From NCBI RefSeq assembly GCF_008801925.2, contig NZ_CP062803.1, positions 3,100,001 to 3,164,000 on the forward strand: a DNA stretch of 64,000 nt, written 5' to 3'. Below are positions 37,310 through 46,040 of this stretch, piece after piece; positions within the stretch are counted from its first letter, which is position 1; each line of letters begins with the position of its first letter. Origin of the DNA: Cupriavidus basilensis (lineage in GTDB: Bacteria; Pseudomonadota; Gammaproteobacteria; Burkholderiales; Burkholderiaceae). The notes beneath the pieces were generated by a model, which worked only from the letters and a program-made list of their open reading frames with translations, made no database searches and was not told the origin of the DNA. Made by a program: the position numbers and the translations under genes.

Positions 37310-37587
37310 GGCTGTCCGCCGAGTGGTGCTCGGCGTACTCGGGATCGGATGTGCTCGAAGCTGCGGTCGGCAGCCCAGGCATCGAGGTCGGCCACGGCGT
37401 ACATGACGCGCCGGCCGAACTTGCGGAACTTGGGGCCACCACCCAGGACGCGCTGCTTCTCCAGCGTGCGCGGCGACAGCCGCAGGTAGTCGGCCGCTTC
37501 GTCGTTGGTGAGATAGCGCTGCGGTTGCGCGGCAGCGGTCGAGGCAGTGGCGGTAGCGGCGGCAGGCCGCAAGGGAGCAGGACGCAT
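37299..37587 (-). pseudogene. Excisionase/AlpA-like helix-turn-helix protein, C-terminus frameshifted
   Basis: From the ATG at 37585-37587: Ala/Thr-rich lead, then RYLTNDEAADYLRLSPRTLE and KFRKFGRRVMYAVADLDAW, the MerR-like excisionase winged helix found upstream of repA in these ICEs. The frame breaks after DRSFEH near 37347; restoring it gives SDPEYAEHHSADSRAR and a stop at 37299, about 96 residues. Such proteins act as recombination directionality factors or repressors. It overlaps the start of repA. Confidence 0.75.
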
Positions 37588-37670
37588 GGTGAGAACCTCC
37601 ATCGGTTGCAGGGCTCCGGCCACACAGCGCAACCGGATGGAGGCAGTCTCAGAAAACGAAGCCCTCTTGC

Positions 37671-38441
37671 TCAGGGTCGTTTTGCGTCCCCTTCAAAACG
37701 ACCCTTCTCAAGCGGGGGCAGTTGTGCTAGGCGGCGGTAACCGCCGCACATCAGCGCTTCGCCGCGCCGCACCAGGCGGCGCACCTTGGAACGCAGGCCG
37801 CCGTCGGTGTACCAATCGGCCACGGCGTCCGCGCCGAACAGTCCTTCGCCCACCTCCCGCAAGGACGCACCCGCCAGGGTGGCGTCGAGCGCCTGCAGGG
37901 TGTGAAGCTCCAGCAGCGCCGAAGGCGGCCCTGGGCCGCGCCATGGGCGCGGGCGTGTCGGGCGCATGGGTGGTGCCGCGACCGCGATGGGCATGGGCGA
38001 CGGCCATGCCGTCTTCCAACCCGGGCGCGAGCGCGAAGCGCTGCCAACGGCCGGGGCTGCGTGCGATCAGAGCGAGCCCCTTGCCATCGTGGATCAACTG
38101 CTTGTGGCCAGGGATGCGCCAGACATCGAAAACGTCCGCCTCGGGCGGCGGATCGGCATCCGGGTAGAGCTGCACCACGGCATCGTGGCCAGGCAGCCAG
38201 GCCGGATGCGCGTCACGCGCATCCAAGGCCGGGTCTTCCACAGGCGCAAGCCCCAGCGCTGCGCGGCTGCATGTGCCGCTGAATGTGCTGGTTGTCGCCG
38301 GCGATGGTGGCGCAGCCAGTCGAGCCGGTAGTCGGGGTGTCTGCGCAGGTACTCCCAGGCCAACGCCAACATGTCCAGGCCCAGGATGTAGAGGTACGCA
38401 GCAGTGGGATACCAGTGCGCGACGTGATGAGGATTGACCAT
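37671..38441 (-). pseudogene. DUF6499/DUF2285 domain protein, frameshifted
   Basis: ATG at 38439-38441. The N-terminal DUF6499-like part is TAAYLYILGLDMLALAWEYL and HPDYRLDWLRHH; after a slip near 38225 comes PALDARDAHPAWLPGHDAVV and FDVWRIPGHKQLIHDGKGLA; after another near 37945, the C-terminal DUF2285 helices (LHTLQALDATLAGASLREVG; GADAVADWYTDGGLRSKVRR). Joined length is about 256 residues. The DUF2285 part resembles a DNA-binding helical domain; role unknown. It lies upstream of the HTH-repA block. Confidence 0.75.
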
Positions 38442-38784
38442 GGCGAAAACTCCTGTCGAACCGCAGGAACGCCGCCACGGGCGAATCAGAAACGGAGCTA
38501 CCGCATCCAGATCAAAAACATCATCTGCATCAACTCAAGCATGTAACATGCGGTATCAAAATCAATTGGCTCCGGTGCGTTGCGAATCCCGTCCGAAAAC
38601 GACGGCCGCCTGACCAGAATGGGGCACGCGGCAAGAAACACCGTGCCCGAACCTGTAAAAAGGATCGTGACTGATTGGGTCATACCCGCCTGGGATTGAT
38701 GCAATGGTCTGAATTCAGACCCGACAGGTCTGGAATGAGATCGAAATAGTCTCAATGCGCCTCGCTTGGCCGGAGCATGGCGGT
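38442..38784. other. Intergenic region between DUF2285 and DUF2958 genes
   Basis: No convincing gene. A 96-codon minus-strand frame is present but is not similar to anything and has no ribosome site. The stretch is less GC-rich than its surroundings and probably holds the promoter of the DUF2285 gene. Confidence 0.4.
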
Positions 38785-39131
38785 TCAATCAAGGACGGAA
38801 CCGTTCTCCTGGGCCTGCCGCAGATATTCCGACAGCGGGCGAACTGCCTGGAAATACCGATCCCGCCTCACAGGCTGCTTGCGCGGCCCCACGATGGAAG
38901 CCAGGTCGGACAGCTTGATGTGGCCCAGCTCGGGCATACCGATCCCCAGGTCGATCAGGCCATAGGCCGTATCGGCATCAGCGGGATCGAGCGCGGTCAG
39001 CAGCCAGATGGCGTGTGCATCCGGGGTGAACAGCCGCACGACGGGCAGCGGGTCGATGGCCTCGCCGTCGGCACGGGCCTGGCCGTGGGCCAGCAACTCC
39101 TGCGCTCGTCCTCGGTGATGAGTCGGTTCAT
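38785..39131 (-). pseudogene. DUF2958 domain protein, one frameshift
   Basis: From the ATG at 39129-39131 (MNRLITEDER) the frame slips near 39100 and continues LAHGQARADGEAIDPLPVVR, IWLLTALDPADADTAYGLID and LGHIKLSDLASIVGPRKQPV to the stop at 38785; restored length is 115 residues, exactly the family size. Function unknown; common on plasmids and ICEs. It is divergent from the XRE regulator, and the two share the palindrome-rich region 39132-39344. Confidence 0.75.
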
Positions 39132-39162
39132 CGGCGGCCCCTTATTGAACAAATCCGCTGAA

Positions 39163-39305
39163 GCGTGAAGCCGCATTTGCGGCTTCACGCCAAGGCACGG
39201 ATGCGGCTTTGTGGTTCTGTCCGCATCCGTAAAAACGGGTTTCCGTAAAAGCAGAAAGGCGCCTGGCAGTTTGAATGAACACTATAGATTGTAGCCCTAT
39301 AGGGC
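39163..39305. promoter_or_regulatory. Palindrome cluster between DUF2958 and XRE genes
   Basis: Three inverted repeats: 13-bp arms GCGTGAAGCCGCA (39163-39175) and TGCGGCTTCACGC (39178-39190); 10-bp arms ACGGATGCGG (39197-39206) and CCGCATCCGT (39221-39230); and the 12-bp palindrome GCCCTATAGGGC (39294-39305) 40 bases before the XRE start. Direct repeats TCCGTAAAA also occur. The last is a good candidate operator for the XRE protein. Confidence 0.55.
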
Positions 39306-39344
39306 GCAATCGGATGTCATCTTGGATTTTGGGGAGTTCCAAGA

Positions 39345-39638
39345 GTGGCGGCGAAGCACACATTGTCAGAGGCGTTGAAAACCATCAGGAAGGCGCGTGG
39401 TCTGAGCCAGGAAGCCTTCTCCGACGTGTCCAGCCGCACCTATATGAGTTCGCTGGAACGCGATCGCAAAAGCCCCACCCTGAACAAGCTGGCCGAGCTG
39501 TGCGAGGTCATGGAAATCCATCCGCTCACGCTACTGACGCTGGCCTACGCTGGCGACGACGCACAGCAGGCCGAGCAGCTTCTCGCGCAGGTGCGGCAGG
39601 AGCTGAAAGCCGTGACGAAGAAAGAGGATGTGCGGTAA
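39345..39638 (+). CDS. XRE-family (Cro/CI-type) HTH regulator
   Basis: 97 residues from a GTG at 39345 (VAAKHTLSEALKTIRKARGL). HTH: GLSQEAFSDVSSRTYMSSLE, followed by RDRKSPTLNKLAELCEVMEI, a full five-helix Cro/CI domain. The only gene on the plus strand in this part of the core, divergent from DUF2958. Likely represses core ICE promoters. Intact. Confidence 0.85.
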   Translation: MAAKHTLSEALKTIRKARGLSQEAFSDVSSRTYMSSLERDRKSPTLNKLAELCEVMEIHPLTLLTLAYAGDDAQQAEQLLAQVRQELKAVTKKEDVR

Positions 39639-39670
39639 CGGGCGTCGGCCCGGCCGATCCGGCGCCGCCG

Positions 39671-39862
39671 GTTCGGCGGTGTTCAAGGGGCGCCAAGTGC
39701 AACGCGGCGGGGATGGGCCTTGTGCCGATCCCCGGAGGGCAAGTGAAGCGCGCAGCGCCGTAGGCGCGAAGGCGTGAGGGATTGGAGCCGGACGGCCGTG
39801 ACGGCGAAGTCGGCACGGGGCGTGGCCCGAAAAGCCCGGCGGTGCACCGCACCGACACGCCC
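39671..39862. repeat. Intergenic repeat, copy A (about 190 bp)
   Basis: Shares long blocks with copy B at 40894-41080, among them AAGGGGCGCCAAG, GCGCGAAGGCGTGAGGGATT, GGCACGGGGCG and CGACACGCCC, in the same order and orientation. No gene is seen in 39639-39992. Confidence 0.65.
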
Positions 39863-39992
39863 GGCCATTCTTGCAGCCACAGACTCAACGCAGACGGAAG
39901 CAACTCGACACGAGCCCTGGTGATGGTGCTGCCTCCATACAGTGCGACGAAAGCAGCAGCGCCCCGCCACGTAGGCGGGGCGCTGGTGGCGG

Positions 39993-40307
39993 TCACGCCG
40001 CCTGAGGCTTGCTGCGCGACCAGATCAGGTCGTGCGTGCCGTTCTCGCCTTCGATCAGGCGGGCGTAGACCGTGGCCGGGAACGAAGGATCGTCGAGGGT
40101 CACGGAGATGTACTCCCGCCCGGCCTCGCTAGTCTTCTTCCACGCCGCGCCGATGTCGTGACTGGCGGCCTGCAGGCGGAAGTCCGGGGCCTTCTCGCTG
40201 TCGCCCTTGTCGTTGGGCACCAGCTTGACCTTGACGTTGAGCGTCAGGGTGCGAAGCGTGCCGGTGTAGCCGTCTTTGTCTGCGGTGAAGGTGCCGATGT
40301 TGGCCAT
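39993..40307 (-). CDS. DUF736 domain protein
   Basis: 104 residues from the ATG at 40305-40307 (MANIGTFTADKDGYTGTLRT), with GGAG upstream. TLNVKVKLVPNDKGDSEKAP and AWKKTSEAGREYISVTLDDP are typical DUF736. Small plasmid/ICE-borne protein of unknown function. It stands alone between the two copies of the intergenic repeat. Confidence 0.85.
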   Translation of the reverse strand: MANIGTFTADKDGYTGTLRTLTLNVKVKLVPNDKGDSEKAPDFRLQAASHDIGAAWKKTSEAGREYISVTLDDPSFPATVYARLIEGENGTHDLIWSRSKPQAA

Positions 40308-40893
40308 GATGGATCTCCTTTTGGTGGAACAAGGTTCGCGCCCATCGCGTCCTTGTTGTGATCCGGCCGGCGGGGGACGGGCGGGCTGCACCGCTTGCGG
40401 CCGCAACGCAGTGGAGGGCCGGGAGGCGAAAAGAATTTGTCCCGCGAGGAATGCACGCAGTGCAGGGAAATTGTTTTCGCTGGACGGTTGCAGCCATGAA
40501 GCCCGAGGCGCAGCCGCGCCCCTGCCAGGATTCACAACAACACAAGGACGCCTTGGGCCGAACCACCTCCTCCGAAAGGAGACAGGGCAGACTCGGCATC
40601 CCGCTCGAAGGCTGCACTGGCTCGCCCCCTGACGCGGGCCAGGGCAACCACCCAACGACAGACAAGAACGCCTCCGCCGCGCCCTGCGGCGCCGGTCTTG
40701 AGGCGTGGCGTGGAAGCTCCATAGCGATGCCGTGCGGGTTGTCCGTAAACCGTCCTTCGAGACGTGATGGGCAGGGACCGCCAGCGTCGAGGACGGCACG
40801 CATCCGCACAACCTGCCGCAGCAAGCGCCAGCGTGTTCGCCAGCGCGCTGCCCACACGGCGGGGCGCTGGCCGGGCCGATGCGGCGCAGCCGG

Positions 40894-41080
40894 GTTGGCG
40901 GTATCAAGGGGCGCCAAGCCCTGCGCGGCGGGGATAGCCCGCAGGGCTTTCCCCTGGAGGCAAACATAGTGCGCAGCGCCGCAGGCGCGAAGGCGTGAGG
41001 GATTAAAGCCGAAGGCCGTGACGACAAAGACGGCACGGGGCGCAGCCCGAAAGCCCGGCGGCGCTTGCGCCGACACGCCC
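40894..41080. repeat. Intergenic repeat, copy B
   Basis: Direct repeat of copy A (39671-39862), imperfect. A shorter related piece is at about 51440-51489 (GCGGGGTGCAGCCCG...GACGCCCGG). The rest of 40308-41115 shows no gene I can support; open frames there have shadow-like composition. Confidence 0.6.
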
Positions 41081-41115
41081 AGCGTATTCAGCCGAACAGC
41101 GCAGACGGAAAACGT

Positions 41116-41931
41116 CTATGCCTTGCTGGCCTGCCACTTGGCAAACCAATGCGCGGCCGAACGATGCGAAATCCTCATCAGGTAAGCCACAGCCAATGGG
41201 GTGACATGGGCTTCAAAGAGCTGGAAAACGCACTCCGCTCCGCGCTTGCTCAGGGCGCCGCTTTCCTTGATGTTCCTCGGGTGGCCAGGTTGGGCCGATT
41301 CCATGACCGACTTCGGAATAGCCTGGATGACGCGGTTCGTCTCGACGATCACCTTGTTGGCCTTCTCAATGCCCTTGTTGACCCGCTCCTTCAGTCGCTC
41401 AATTTCCGCAATATAGGTCTTCTCCGCCGCTTCAAAGGCCAAGAAGTCGAGCGAGGCCATCATCATGAACTTCTTCATCATGCCCTTACTCACTTTCTCG
41501 CTGAGCACCTTGGCCCGCTTGGCAGCCGTGTAGTCATACAAAGGCATCGGCTTGAAGGTTTCGGGGTGATGCCTTGTCAGATCGGAATAGGCACCCACAT
41601 CCACGGTCAGATCATGGATCGTGTGCCCAATGATGTTGCGATAGTCCACCAGTTCTTTGAGTTCATCGCTCTCGGCCTGGTTAATGACCCCATCGGATAC
41701 CAACACGGCACGGGCAAACTCCAGTTTCTTGCCTTCCTTGGTTTTGGGTTTGCCGTCACTCAGCCGATTCACCCCATGCAGTTTGTCGGTGGCCTCGATG
41801 GAACCCATGATGAAGCGTCGCAGATCCTCCATATAGAAAAGGATCAGCACCATCTCAAAAGCCCGGATTTTGAGAATGTCGGCTTCCCATGCAGTAGGGG
41901 CCTTGCCGTGTGGACGATGTTGTTTTCTCAT
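41116..41931 (-). CDS. Uncharacterised protein with HEPN-like RNxxxH motif
   Basis: 271 residues, no family recognised with certainty. Residues 20-45 are hydrophobic-helical (FEMVLILFYMEDLRRFIMGS). Residues 97-103 read YRNIIGH, the R-N-x3-H pattern of HEPN ribonuclease domains, in a helical setting (LKELVDYRNIIGHTIHDLTV). Residues 165-195 are predicted coiled coil (YIAEIERLKERVNKGIEK), and the C-terminus SAAHWFAKW suggests a short HTH. Base composition is clearly less GC-rich than the flanking core, indicating recent acquisition. It has its own promoter region bracketed by a 10-bp inverted repeat. Possible HEPN toxin or abortive-infection nuclease; this is inference. Confidence 0.6.
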   Translation of the reverse strand: MRKQHRPHGKAPTAWEADILKIRAFEMVLILFYMEDLRRFIMGSIEATDKLHGVNRLSDGKPKTKEGKKLEFARAVLVSDGVINQAESDELKELVDYRNIIGHTIHDLTVDVGAYSDLTRHHPETFKPMPLYDYTAAKRAKVLSEKVSKGMMKKFMMMASLDFLAFEAAEKTYIAEIERLKERVNKGIEKANKVIVETNRVIQAIPKSVMESAQPGHPRNIKESGALSKRGAECVFQLFEAHVTPLAVAYLMRISHRSAAHWFAKWQASKA

Positions 41932-41937
41932 CAGATA

Positions 41938-41990
41938 TTGCCTCCCGTATCACTTCACTTTAATAGCACTCGCTGTTTGCCGGGAGGCAA
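41938..41990. promoter_or_regulatory. Inverted repeat bracketing the promoter of the RNxxxH gene
   Basis: Arms TTGCCTCCCG (41938-41947) and CGGGAGGCAA (41981-41990) are perfect. The AT-rich interval between them contains TATTAAAG on the minus strand, a plausible -10. The left arm ends about 7 bases before the ATG. Looks like an operator for tight control. Confidence 0.5.
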
Positions 41991-42155
41991 GGAAGGCATC
42001 GCACGATGCCGTTAACAGGTCGTCTGAGCGACAGATCAGGCGGCGGTGTTCTGATTGGGCTGTTGGCCTTCAACACCGGGCGCGGCCACTGCCGCGCCCG
42101 GATTTGCGTCCACCGCGCCCAGGGCGGAACGGCCTGGGCGCGGTGCTGATCGCGG

Positions 42156-42365
42156 TTATTCCTTTGTCTCGATGATCCACCACACGGCACGCGGCAAGGC
42201 GCGGCCCGTGATGGGGTGAATGTCGGTGAGGTCGGCGCAGGCCATCCAACCCGAGGGCGGGCGATAGCCGCGCACGTCGCTCTCGCCGTGCCAGCGGCGG
42301 GCGCGAACCGTGCCGGGGGCGTAGGTCGCCGCCATGTGTGGGCGGCTGGTCGTGGTGCGGGTCAT
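42156..42365 (-). CDS. Small conserved ICE protein, unknown function
   Basis: 69 residues from the ATG at 42363-42365 with GGAGAA upstream. RARRWHGESDVRGYRPPSGW and MACADLTDIHPITGRALPRA are seen. No recognised domain. It lies 62 bases after parB and reads as the last gene of a DUF932-parB-small protein unit. Confidence 0.65.
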   Translation of the reverse strand: MTRTTTSRPHMAATYAPGTVRARRWHGESDVRGYRPPSGWMACADLTDIHPITGRALPRAVWWIIETKE

Positions 42366-42427
42366 GGGTTGTTCTCCTTCCAGCGAAGCGCCCCGGTCAA
42401 GGCCGGGGCGCTTGCCTTCGGCGTGGG

Positions 42428-44479
42428 TCAAGCGGCCAGCGCCTCGGCGGGTTCATCCGCCACGGCCTCGGCATCTGCCGGTGCGTCCTGCTCCGGGCCT
42501 TCTTCCTGCATTGCCTCCTGTGGGCCTTCGGCCTTGAAGATCGCAGGCATCCAGCCCGTGCCATCCGCCAGCCGCTCGGCCTCGCTGGCGATGTCGGCCT
42601 TCTTGAGCTTCGCCAGCCGGTTGACGCTCTCGGGCACCAACTCGCCCACGGCTTGCAGAATCGCTGCCTTCGGAACGTGCTTGAAGTAGCCTTCTGCGGT
42701 CGGCCTCCACCATGCGGCCATGTCGAGGCCCACAGCCTGCACCAGTTCCGCGCCCGGCTGCTGTACCGTGGCACGCGGCGTCACCACGTCCACGGTCGAA
42801 GCCACGCACACGGCCAGCAGCTTGACCAGTTCGCCTTGCTCCATCGCCAGCAGCGCGGCGAACAGTTCGGCGCTGTCGTCGGGCAGCTTGCCGCCCCACG
42901 CCTGCTGCAATTCGCGCAGCGCCACGGCGGCGGGTGAATCGGGCCAGTCCGGGGCCATGCCTTCCAGCCGGTCTTGCACCGTCAGGCGCACGCCCAGCGG
43001 TAGATCATGACCGTAGTAGCGGCCCTGCAAGACGGTCTGCACCATGCCATGCACCAGCGCGGCCAGCGCCACCTGTGGATGCCGGGCTACCTCGATTTGC
43101 AGTGCAGCCGTGCGATGGGCGCTCAGGCGCTGAGCCAGTCGGTCGGAAATCGCTGCTGTCTTGGGCGCTTCGTCTTCCTCGCCTTCGTCATCGTTCGCGG
43201 CGTCCGGGTCGCTGAAGCCTTGGCGCAGCTTTTCGAGCGTGCGCAGCGCCTTAGCTTCGGCCTCGCGCAGCAGCCCGCGATGAATCACGACTTCGCCGTT
43301 GCGGTCGATGGTCACAATGGCACCGGCTGCGGCCTTCACGTTCGCGCCGTATCCCCGCAAGCCTTCTTCCAGCGCCTGCAACTGCTCGCCCAGGGCTTCG
43401 CCTTCCTCCTGCAAGGCGTCGGCCTTCTCCTCGTCCTCGGCATCCATCGCGGCGTCCACGGCTTCGCCAATGGCGCGCATTTTCTCTTGCAGCTTCTCGA
43501 TGCGCTGTGCTTCGCGCTTGTTGGGTGCGCGCCGCTCCCTCGGCGCACGCTGAAAGGCGTGCAGGTCGGCATGGGTCATGCCGGGCGTGGCATCGGCCCA
43601 AGCCCAGCCCTCGGCCTTCACCTCGGCGGCGATGCCTGCCAGCTTGTCTTGCGCCAGCCGTTCCAGCAAGGCGGCGTCGCTCAGGTACACGCCCGCGTCA
43701 TCCTCCGCGAACAGGTCACGGCGAACTCCGCCGCCTGCCTGCTCGTAGGCATCCAGCCCCACGAAGCGCACGAGCGGATGGCGGTAGGCGTCAATCTCGC
43801 GCTCGGTCAGGCGTTCGCGCAGCGCGGAGGGGCTGCGTTGCCACAGCGGCGCATCGTAGAACGCACGCTCCTGCGCGGCGTGATCGTCGGTGATGGAGAG
43901 CGCCATCAACTGATCGAGCGTCACGGCATCGGCCCTGTAGTTCGCCATCAGGCGCGGCGAGACGTTCGCCAGCTTCAAGCGGCGCTGCACCACCAGCGGC
44001 GTGACGGAAAAATCCGCTGCAATGTCTTCGATGGGGCGGCCTTCGGCCACCAATGCCGCAAACGCTTCAAACTGGTCTGCCGGATGCATGGCTTCGCGCT
44101 GCACGTTCTCGGTGAGGCTCGCGGTACGGGCCGTGCCATCGGCCACTTGCAGGCAAGGCACCTGCCAATCCTTGGCGATGCGGTGTTTCTTCGCCAGCAG
44201 CTTGAGGGCCGCAAGGCGGCGACCACCGGCCACCACCTCGTAATGCTCGCCATCGGCAGCGGGAATCACGATCAGGTTTTGCAGCAAGCCCACGCGCTGG
44301 ATGCTCGCGGCCAGTTCGGGAATGGACATGCGCGGGGTCTTGCGCACGTTGCGGCCCGTGGGGCGCAGCACCAGCCGCGACAGGGGAACCAGAATCATGG
44401 GCTTGCTCGGGTCGGCGGCTTGCAGCACGTTGGCGCGGGTGTCGAGGGCTTGGGCTTCGGTGTAGGTAACGGCGTTCAT
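42428..44479 (-). CDS. parB: ParB/RepB/Spo0J-family protein
   Basis: 683 residues from the ATG at 44477-44479. ParB N-domain: RLVLRPTGRNVRKTPRMSIP, SIQRVGLLQNLIVIPA, EHYEVVAGGRRLAALKLLA and the GTARTASLTENVQREAMHPA box; then the HTH IEDIAADFSVTPLVVQRRLK. Residues 330-400 are a long charged coiled coil (RIEKLQEKMRAIGEAVDAAM). The C-terminal 250 residues are a family-specific extension ending in Ala/Glu-rich sequence. It is a DNA-binding protein of ICE maintenance, unusually large for ParB as in other Tn4371-type elements. Intact. Confidence 0.9.
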   Translation of the reverse strand: MNAVTYTEAQALDTRANVLQAADPSKPMILVPLSRLVLRPTGRNVRKTPRMSIPELAASIQRVGLLQNLIVIPAADGEHYEVVAGGRRLAALKLLAKKHRIAKDWQVPCLQVADGTARTASLTENVQREAMHPADQFEAFAALVAEGRPIEDIAADFSVTPLVVQRRLKLANVSPRLMANYRADAVTLDQLMALSITDDHAAQERAFYDAPLWQRSPSALRERLTEREIDAYRHPLVRFVGLDAYEQAGGGVRRDLFAEDDAGVYLSDAALLERLAQDKLAGIAAEVKAEGWAWADATPGMTHADLHAFQRAPRERRAPNKREAQRIEKLQEKMRAIGEAVDAAMDAEDEEKADALQEEGEALGEQLQALEEGLRGYGANVKAAAGAIVTIDRNGEVVIHRGLLREAEAKALRTLEKLRQGFSDPDAANDDEGEEDEAPKTAAISDRLAQRLSAHRTAALQIEVARHPQVALAALVHGMVQTVLQGRYYGHDLPLGVRLTVQDRLEGMAPDWPDSPAAVALRELQQAWGGKLPDDSAELFAALLAMEQGELVKLLAVCVASTVDVVTPRATVQQPGAELVQAVGLDMAAWWRPTAEGYFKHVPKAAILQAVGELVPESVNRLAKLKKADIASEAERLADGTGWMPAIFKAEGPQEAMQEEGPEQDAPADAEAVADEPAEALAA

Positions 44480-44544
44480 GGTGAATCTCCAATCGAGTGA
44501 AACAAGGGAATGGAGGGGAACCGCCCCTCCGGCGGGGGAACGGT

Positions 44545-45372
44545 TCAGGCCTTGAGCTGACGCATGCCATCGGCCAGCAGCCACAGGGCGCGGTTCAGGC
44601 GCACATCGGAATCGATGCCCTGCACGGGCCGGGTCCGCTGCCTGCGGCCATTGGCGGCGCGGCCAGCCAATCCGCCCTTGGTCAAGTTCTCCTGCGTGCG
44701 GTTGAACACGCTCCACAGGTCGGGGCGGCGGTCATCGAACCGGCGCGGCATCAGGATTTGCGATTCCGTGATGGGCGCGGGCTTGGTCGGGTCGTCGTAC
44801 TTGAGGGCCAGCGCAGCGCGGGCGAACACTTCCGATTCCCCTGCATCCAGCGTGATGGCCTGCATGGATTCGCGCGATTCCTGCGCATGCTCGAAGCCAC
44901 CTAGCACCTGATAGGCGCCCTCGATGACATGCCCGGCCACGTCGCCTTTGTGGGGCACGCGCACATCGCCCATGGTGTCGCCGCAGACAAGGCCATTGCT
45001 GCAAACGAAGCGGAACATGCCACCCAGTAATTGATAGCTGCTCGTGCCGTCGTGCGAGTTCAGCAGGATGATTTCATTGGCTTCGCGGGCGTTGATCTGG
45101 TTGGAGTGGCGCAGGCGCAGCATGTGTTTGGTGTGCTCGCGCCGGCCTTCGTTGCGCACGCGGGTTTGGCACACCATGAAGGGCTGGAAACCCTCCTTGC
45201 GAAGCTCGGTCAACACGGCGGCGGTGGGGATGTAGCTGTACCGCTCGGAACGGCTCTCATGCGGAGCGTCCGCGAAGATGGACGGGGCCACCCTGCGAAT
45301 CTGGTCATCGGACAGCGGGGTTTCGCTGCGCAATGCGGGGGAGTGGTGAGCGAAGCGGGATGCGAGTTGCAT
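44545..45372 (-). CDS. DUF932 domain protein
   Basis: 275 residues from the ATG at 45370-45372 with GGAGAAAG upstream. SRSERYSYIPTAAVLTELRK, EGFQPFMVCQTRVRNEGRRE, SYQLLGGMFRFVCSNGLVCG and ALWLLADGMRQLKA identify DUF932, common on plasmids, phages and ICEs. Function unknown. It precedes parB by 65 bases and marks the border of the conserved core with the cargo block at 46 kb. Confidence 0.85.
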   Translation of the reverse strand: MQLASRFAHHSPALRSETPLSDDQIRRVAPSIFADAPHESRSERYSYIPTAAVLTELRKEGFQPFMVCQTRVRNEGRREHTKHMLRLRHSNQINAREANEIILLNSHDGTSSYQLLGGMFRFVCSNGLVCGDTMGDVRVPHKGDVAGHVIEGAYQVLGGFEHAQESRESMQAITLDAGESEVFARAALALKYDDPTKPAPITESQILMPRRFDDRRPDLWSVFNRTQENLTKGGLAGRAANGRRQRTRPVQGIDSDVRLNRALWLLADGMRQLKA

Positions 45373-46040
45373 GGTCTTTCTCCTGAGGCTGTTGAAGAAA
45401 ACCGCACACCGGATTCCTAGATTCGGAGCCCAGCCTTTCGGCTGTTCGGTGCGGTCGGCACGAGGAACCCGGTTGGCCCTGTTGCCACCGTCTTTCCTGA
45501 GTTCATCGCCCGCGGCCAAAGGAGCGCGCGGACGGGGGCCGTCAAGGAAACAAGCGCAGGGTGGGTGCGGCCCGCAGGCGCAGCCGAGGACACGGCCCTG
45601 CGCGCCTTGACGGCCTACGGGAGCGGGCTACGGTCGCTGACAAGGTGATGGAGTCAGGAAGACGGCTGGACATGGCAACGGCCCTCCCTGTGTGCCGACC
45701 GCACGGCAAGCGCAAGCGCGCAGGCCCGAAGCTGGAAGCCGGGCCGGAGGCGTCAGCCGAGCGGAGCGAGGGAACGATGGAAGCCCGCATGGGGCGAGAC
45801 GCTGCAGGCGGCTCGATGCGCAGCACGACAGCGCGACCGGCCATGTTTCTTGGCCGGGGACGCCCTGCATCCACAACCGACAAAGCATGAGCGCCGAACT
45901 TGGTAACTGGTCGTTACGCTAATCTAGCGATGGCACGCCCATGAAAAGGGCCGGGACATGGCGCCTGCCTAGCAGGATTTCGTCTGCTTGTGCAGTGTGG
46001 CGCCGGGGACAAAGCAACTCAAAAATAATGGAGCAGTATC
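45373..46040. other. Long leader/intergenic region before the 46-kb cargo block
   Basis: About 670 bases. A 109-codon plus-strand frame at 45561-45890 is Arg/Gly/Ala-rich with no recognisable fold. The first part must hold the DUF932 promoter. GC drops sharply after about 45900, which probably marks the junction of the acquired block. Confidence 0.4.

Noticed and set aside
38498..38788. 96-codon minus-strand frame between DUF2285 and DUF2958
   Set aside because: No similarity to anything recognised and no ribosome site.
40308..41115. Open frames on both strands between DUF736 and the RNxxxH gene
   Set aside because: All have shadow-like composition and overlap the intergenic repeat; none has a plausible start.
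45561..45890. 109-codon plus-strand frame between DUF932 and the RES gene
   Set aside because: Basic low-complexity product, no ribosome site, typical of chance frames in GC-rich DNA.
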